From NCBI RefSeq assembly GCF_030499575.1, contig NZ_JASTLC010000002.1:1-64000 (forward strand): a DNA stretch of 64,000 nt, read 5' to 3'. The notes below the pieces were generated by a model. The model saw only the letters and a list, made by a program, of their open reading frames with translations, was not told where the DNA came from and searched no databases. Origin of the DNA: Streptomyces sp. DG2A-72 (GTDB lineage: Bacteria; Actinomycetota; Actinomycetes; Streptomycetales; Streptomycetaceae). The position numbers and the translations under genes were made by a program. Position 1 is the stretch's first letter, and every line of letters begins with the position of its first letter. Below are positions 63,401-64,000 of the stretch, piece after piece.

Positions 63401-63991
63401 CGGCTTGCCCTCGGCCGGAATCCGGGGCGCCGTCCACGGTTCCACCAGGGACCGGCCCGATGTCGCCACGGCCGCGCGGAAGTCCGCGCCGGGCCCGCGC
63501 CCGGTCTTCACCTTGCTGGGGACGTCCGTCGTCTTGAGCTTGCGGCCCGCGTCCCGCGCCGCCACGGCGTCCGCGAGCATCCCCACAAAGGCGCCGTCCT
63601 TGTCGGCCGCCGGGTTGTCGGCCGACTCCCACGCCAGGGGGAACGTCACCACGGCCCCGCCGTCCGCCGACAGCCACGCCCCACGACCGGCCGGAACCTC
63701 ACCCGACAGCAGCCGACCCGCCGACGCGCGCGCCCGCTCCACATCCGCGCGGGTCTGCTCAACTTCCTTCTTCAGCCGGTCGGCGTCGTAGCGCGCGTGC
63801 CACGCTCGCCGGTCCATCCGGTACCAACGGGAGTGCACGGCGTCCGCTGCCGCCACCGCCCGGACGTCTCCCGCGGGGGCGCAGTCGGCCACGCGAGCCG
63901 CCTCGGCCGCCAGTTCGGCAAGCACACCGGCCGCCGCCTCCGCGGCGTCCGCCGCCGCTTCCGCCGCATGGACCATGTCGGCGCGGCTCAC
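60482..63991 (-). CDS. very large C5 cytosine DNA methyltransferase-like protein
   Basis: At least 1169 residues; the GTG at 63991 has no visible ribosome site and the frame is open to the window edge, so the 5-prime end may be missing. Residues 1-300 are an unrecognised, helical N-terminal region. Residues 430-450 are Cys-rich (CDTDCATCADGRECADCPTC). The methyltransferase part has VHVCHGPGGMSEGQRLAL (motif I region), VGIEIN, LSTPCPTIST with catalytic Cys 547 (motif IV), VTMEQSDN in place of the usual ENV motif, and ASHRVRTWMIA (motif VIII). The C-terminal 150 residues are low complexity and contain iteron block 3. It could protect plasmid DNA from restriction. Confidence 0.78.
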   Translation of the reverse strand: MSRADMVHAAEAAADAAEAAAGVLAELAAEAARVADCAPAGDVRAVAAADAVHSRWYRMDRRAWHARYDADRLKKEVEQTRADVERARASAGRLLSGEVPAGRGAWLSADGGAVVTFPLAWESADNPAADKDGAFVGMLADAVAARDAGRKLKTTDVPSKVKTGRGPGADFRAAVATSGRSLVEPWTAPRIPAEGKPLDAETLSAWDMAGDVISETEAAPGVWLPMAAVQLAETALGNGWTVAMQREDDGRTVIVRAAGTAERRGEPVAYELRAVWGDGAWCEGRSGVWVNGERYRGGAPLWRPKERGRQAPSILGTLGHAAEAGELAAVAPAATVSAPAPAGVSDPGTEEAWEGDGGTVPGVAAPRPVAELRELGADASKEDSAPGGEGGFSRELDANASIELDGAALRDAFIAAHGNEDAMRAASWWCDTDCATCADGRECADCPTCTEFAHPYPARWARRPAHDGPERMVHVCHGPGGMSEGQRLALGGDDSADVDAVGIEINEGAAATARAAGYTIICADVRTLDPRHPVLTSVKRLHLSTPCPTISTGGKRSGVQPAEVEKFMDLLFHASEYLGHLEVEDVCQDYGGPHEYAYQSDAENDGEAAWDPSGYDGEWEAWCEEHDDTADCDGCHHHIQTQHCMEGTAAPGCTPDEFRRLAMDACADERTALMAEVLLWPMVMMKSGGILASVTMEQSDNLLKAAAPLCAAIQTELRESLQFDWVSFQVEDAATYGAASHRVRTWMIAVRDGEPDGARSMVRADDVAAAERAMWGDGTRRPLPTTRPDLTTRVDLLGGRAPLPSLTVAQALGWESGLWVDTRGARPVDPVTGRAKGGGSFSADKVAQCVTATWYGATRRRADEPQGCASGGRAFTQAELGALVGFRWDYPWQHVGRGEGIRNKAQQAADAVSPFMGMAVTGAVLSRARRIWYRRALAYQRALYAYAVNLWTTEQRAAVEDQLEAADAQRVADVNMPTVQTPPMLPAAPVRLMLERGPVRLQVPAPRTAAVPASREPGECGAPDGRAGRTMAARPRPHRPLAPVGATPATAPAAGPETAPAARGAGRREPRPAASAAPAGGSLSRRAETRGVGGVRAGHSTRQGATRQATRQATRQPPGGWAGHLPKGGERGPPSPARPGPGRCRLPPNLTGAHHLGRVASKVPPFPGT
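60644..60745. repeat. CTGTCG iteron block, copy 3
   Basis: Three perfect tandem copies of CTGTCGCGTGGC (60644-60679) and a fourth CTGTCGTG precede GCTGTGACCTGCG, a C-rich stretch and the inverse GCGCGACAG at 60737-60745. It is the longest of three related blocks and lies in the 3-prime end of the methyltransferase-like gene, on the non-coding orientation relative to copy 2. Confidence 0.85.
62797..62872. repeat. repeated TTCCCGGGAACTTGACGCG sequence
   Basis: On the minus strand TTCCCGGGAACTTGACGCG occurs near 62797-62816 and again at 60478-60498, at the very end of the gene. A degenerate copy, CCGGGAACTTGGCGCGGACGC, is at 62850-62870. The two internal copies encode the peptide repeats SRELDANAS and LRELGADAS. 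Confidence 0.6.
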
Positions 63992-64000
63992 AACCCGCGG

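Overview
The window is GC-rich actinomycete DNA with GTG and TTG starts, 4-bp ATGA/GTGA gene overlaps and Streptomyces-type families throughout. A telomere-protecting terminal protein (Tpg) with an adjacent Tap-like protein, a ParA/ParB-type partition locus, and two unrelated sets of conjugation genes mark it as part of a large conjugative, probably linear, Streptomyces plasmid. The first 128 bases are not biological: they are two copies, in inverted orientation, of an Oxford Nanopore native-barcode adapter, so position 1 is the end of a contig. A probable one-base homopolymer deletion at 57,116-57,122 fits the same sequencing origin.

Region 1 (138-15,504, minus strand) is a type IV secretion-like transfer module: small zinc-ribbon proteins, a two-domain cell-wall hydrolase, a polytopic VirB6/TrbL-like protein, a lipoprotein, a VirB4-like ATPase, TcpE-like and TcpC-like membrane proteins, and an FtsK-like coupling protein. 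A plus-strand protein with two helix-turn-helix domains lies inside it.

Region 2 (15,704-22,667) is a compact candidate RiPP biosynthetic cluster. It has an XRE-TPR regulator, two divergent paralogous HxD...H oxygenases, a 54-residue Cys-free precursor, an intergenic attenuator-like hairpin, YcaO, TfuA and an MFS exporter. YcaO plus TfuA predicts backbone thioamidation, and the precursor matches no family I recognise; this is the best candidate for an undescribed system. A flavoprotein/XRE pair and a small-gene operon follow (22,861-26,371).

Region 3 (26,448-43,134, mostly minus strand) is accessory genes (zinc-ribbon RRQRL-like protein, RapZ C-terminal domain protein, Pycsar-effector-like membrane protein) and then a pSAM2-like transfer/spread module: TraB-type DNA translocase, a chain of tiny overlapping Spd-like membrane proteins, a GntR regulator beside a UTRA-only paralogue, and a RelE-like/DUF6247-like pair.

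Region 4 (43,285-57,505) is the maintenance core: HTH protein, tpg, tap-like gene, a DUF6884-like protein, partition genes with a duplicated 35-bp palindromic site, and an iteron-like array at 55,455-55,688.

Region 5 (57,608-64,000) carries hypothetical genes, an orphan TniQ-family protein and a very large C5 cytosine methyltransferase-like protein running to the window edge.

Several DNA-level repeat families tie these regions together: three CTCAT-N5-ATGAG boxes, four AGTTTCAGC/AACTTGTAGTT promoter elements, three blocks of CTGTCGCG-type iterons closed by an inverted copy, two parS-like palindromes and two GCACGCA operators.
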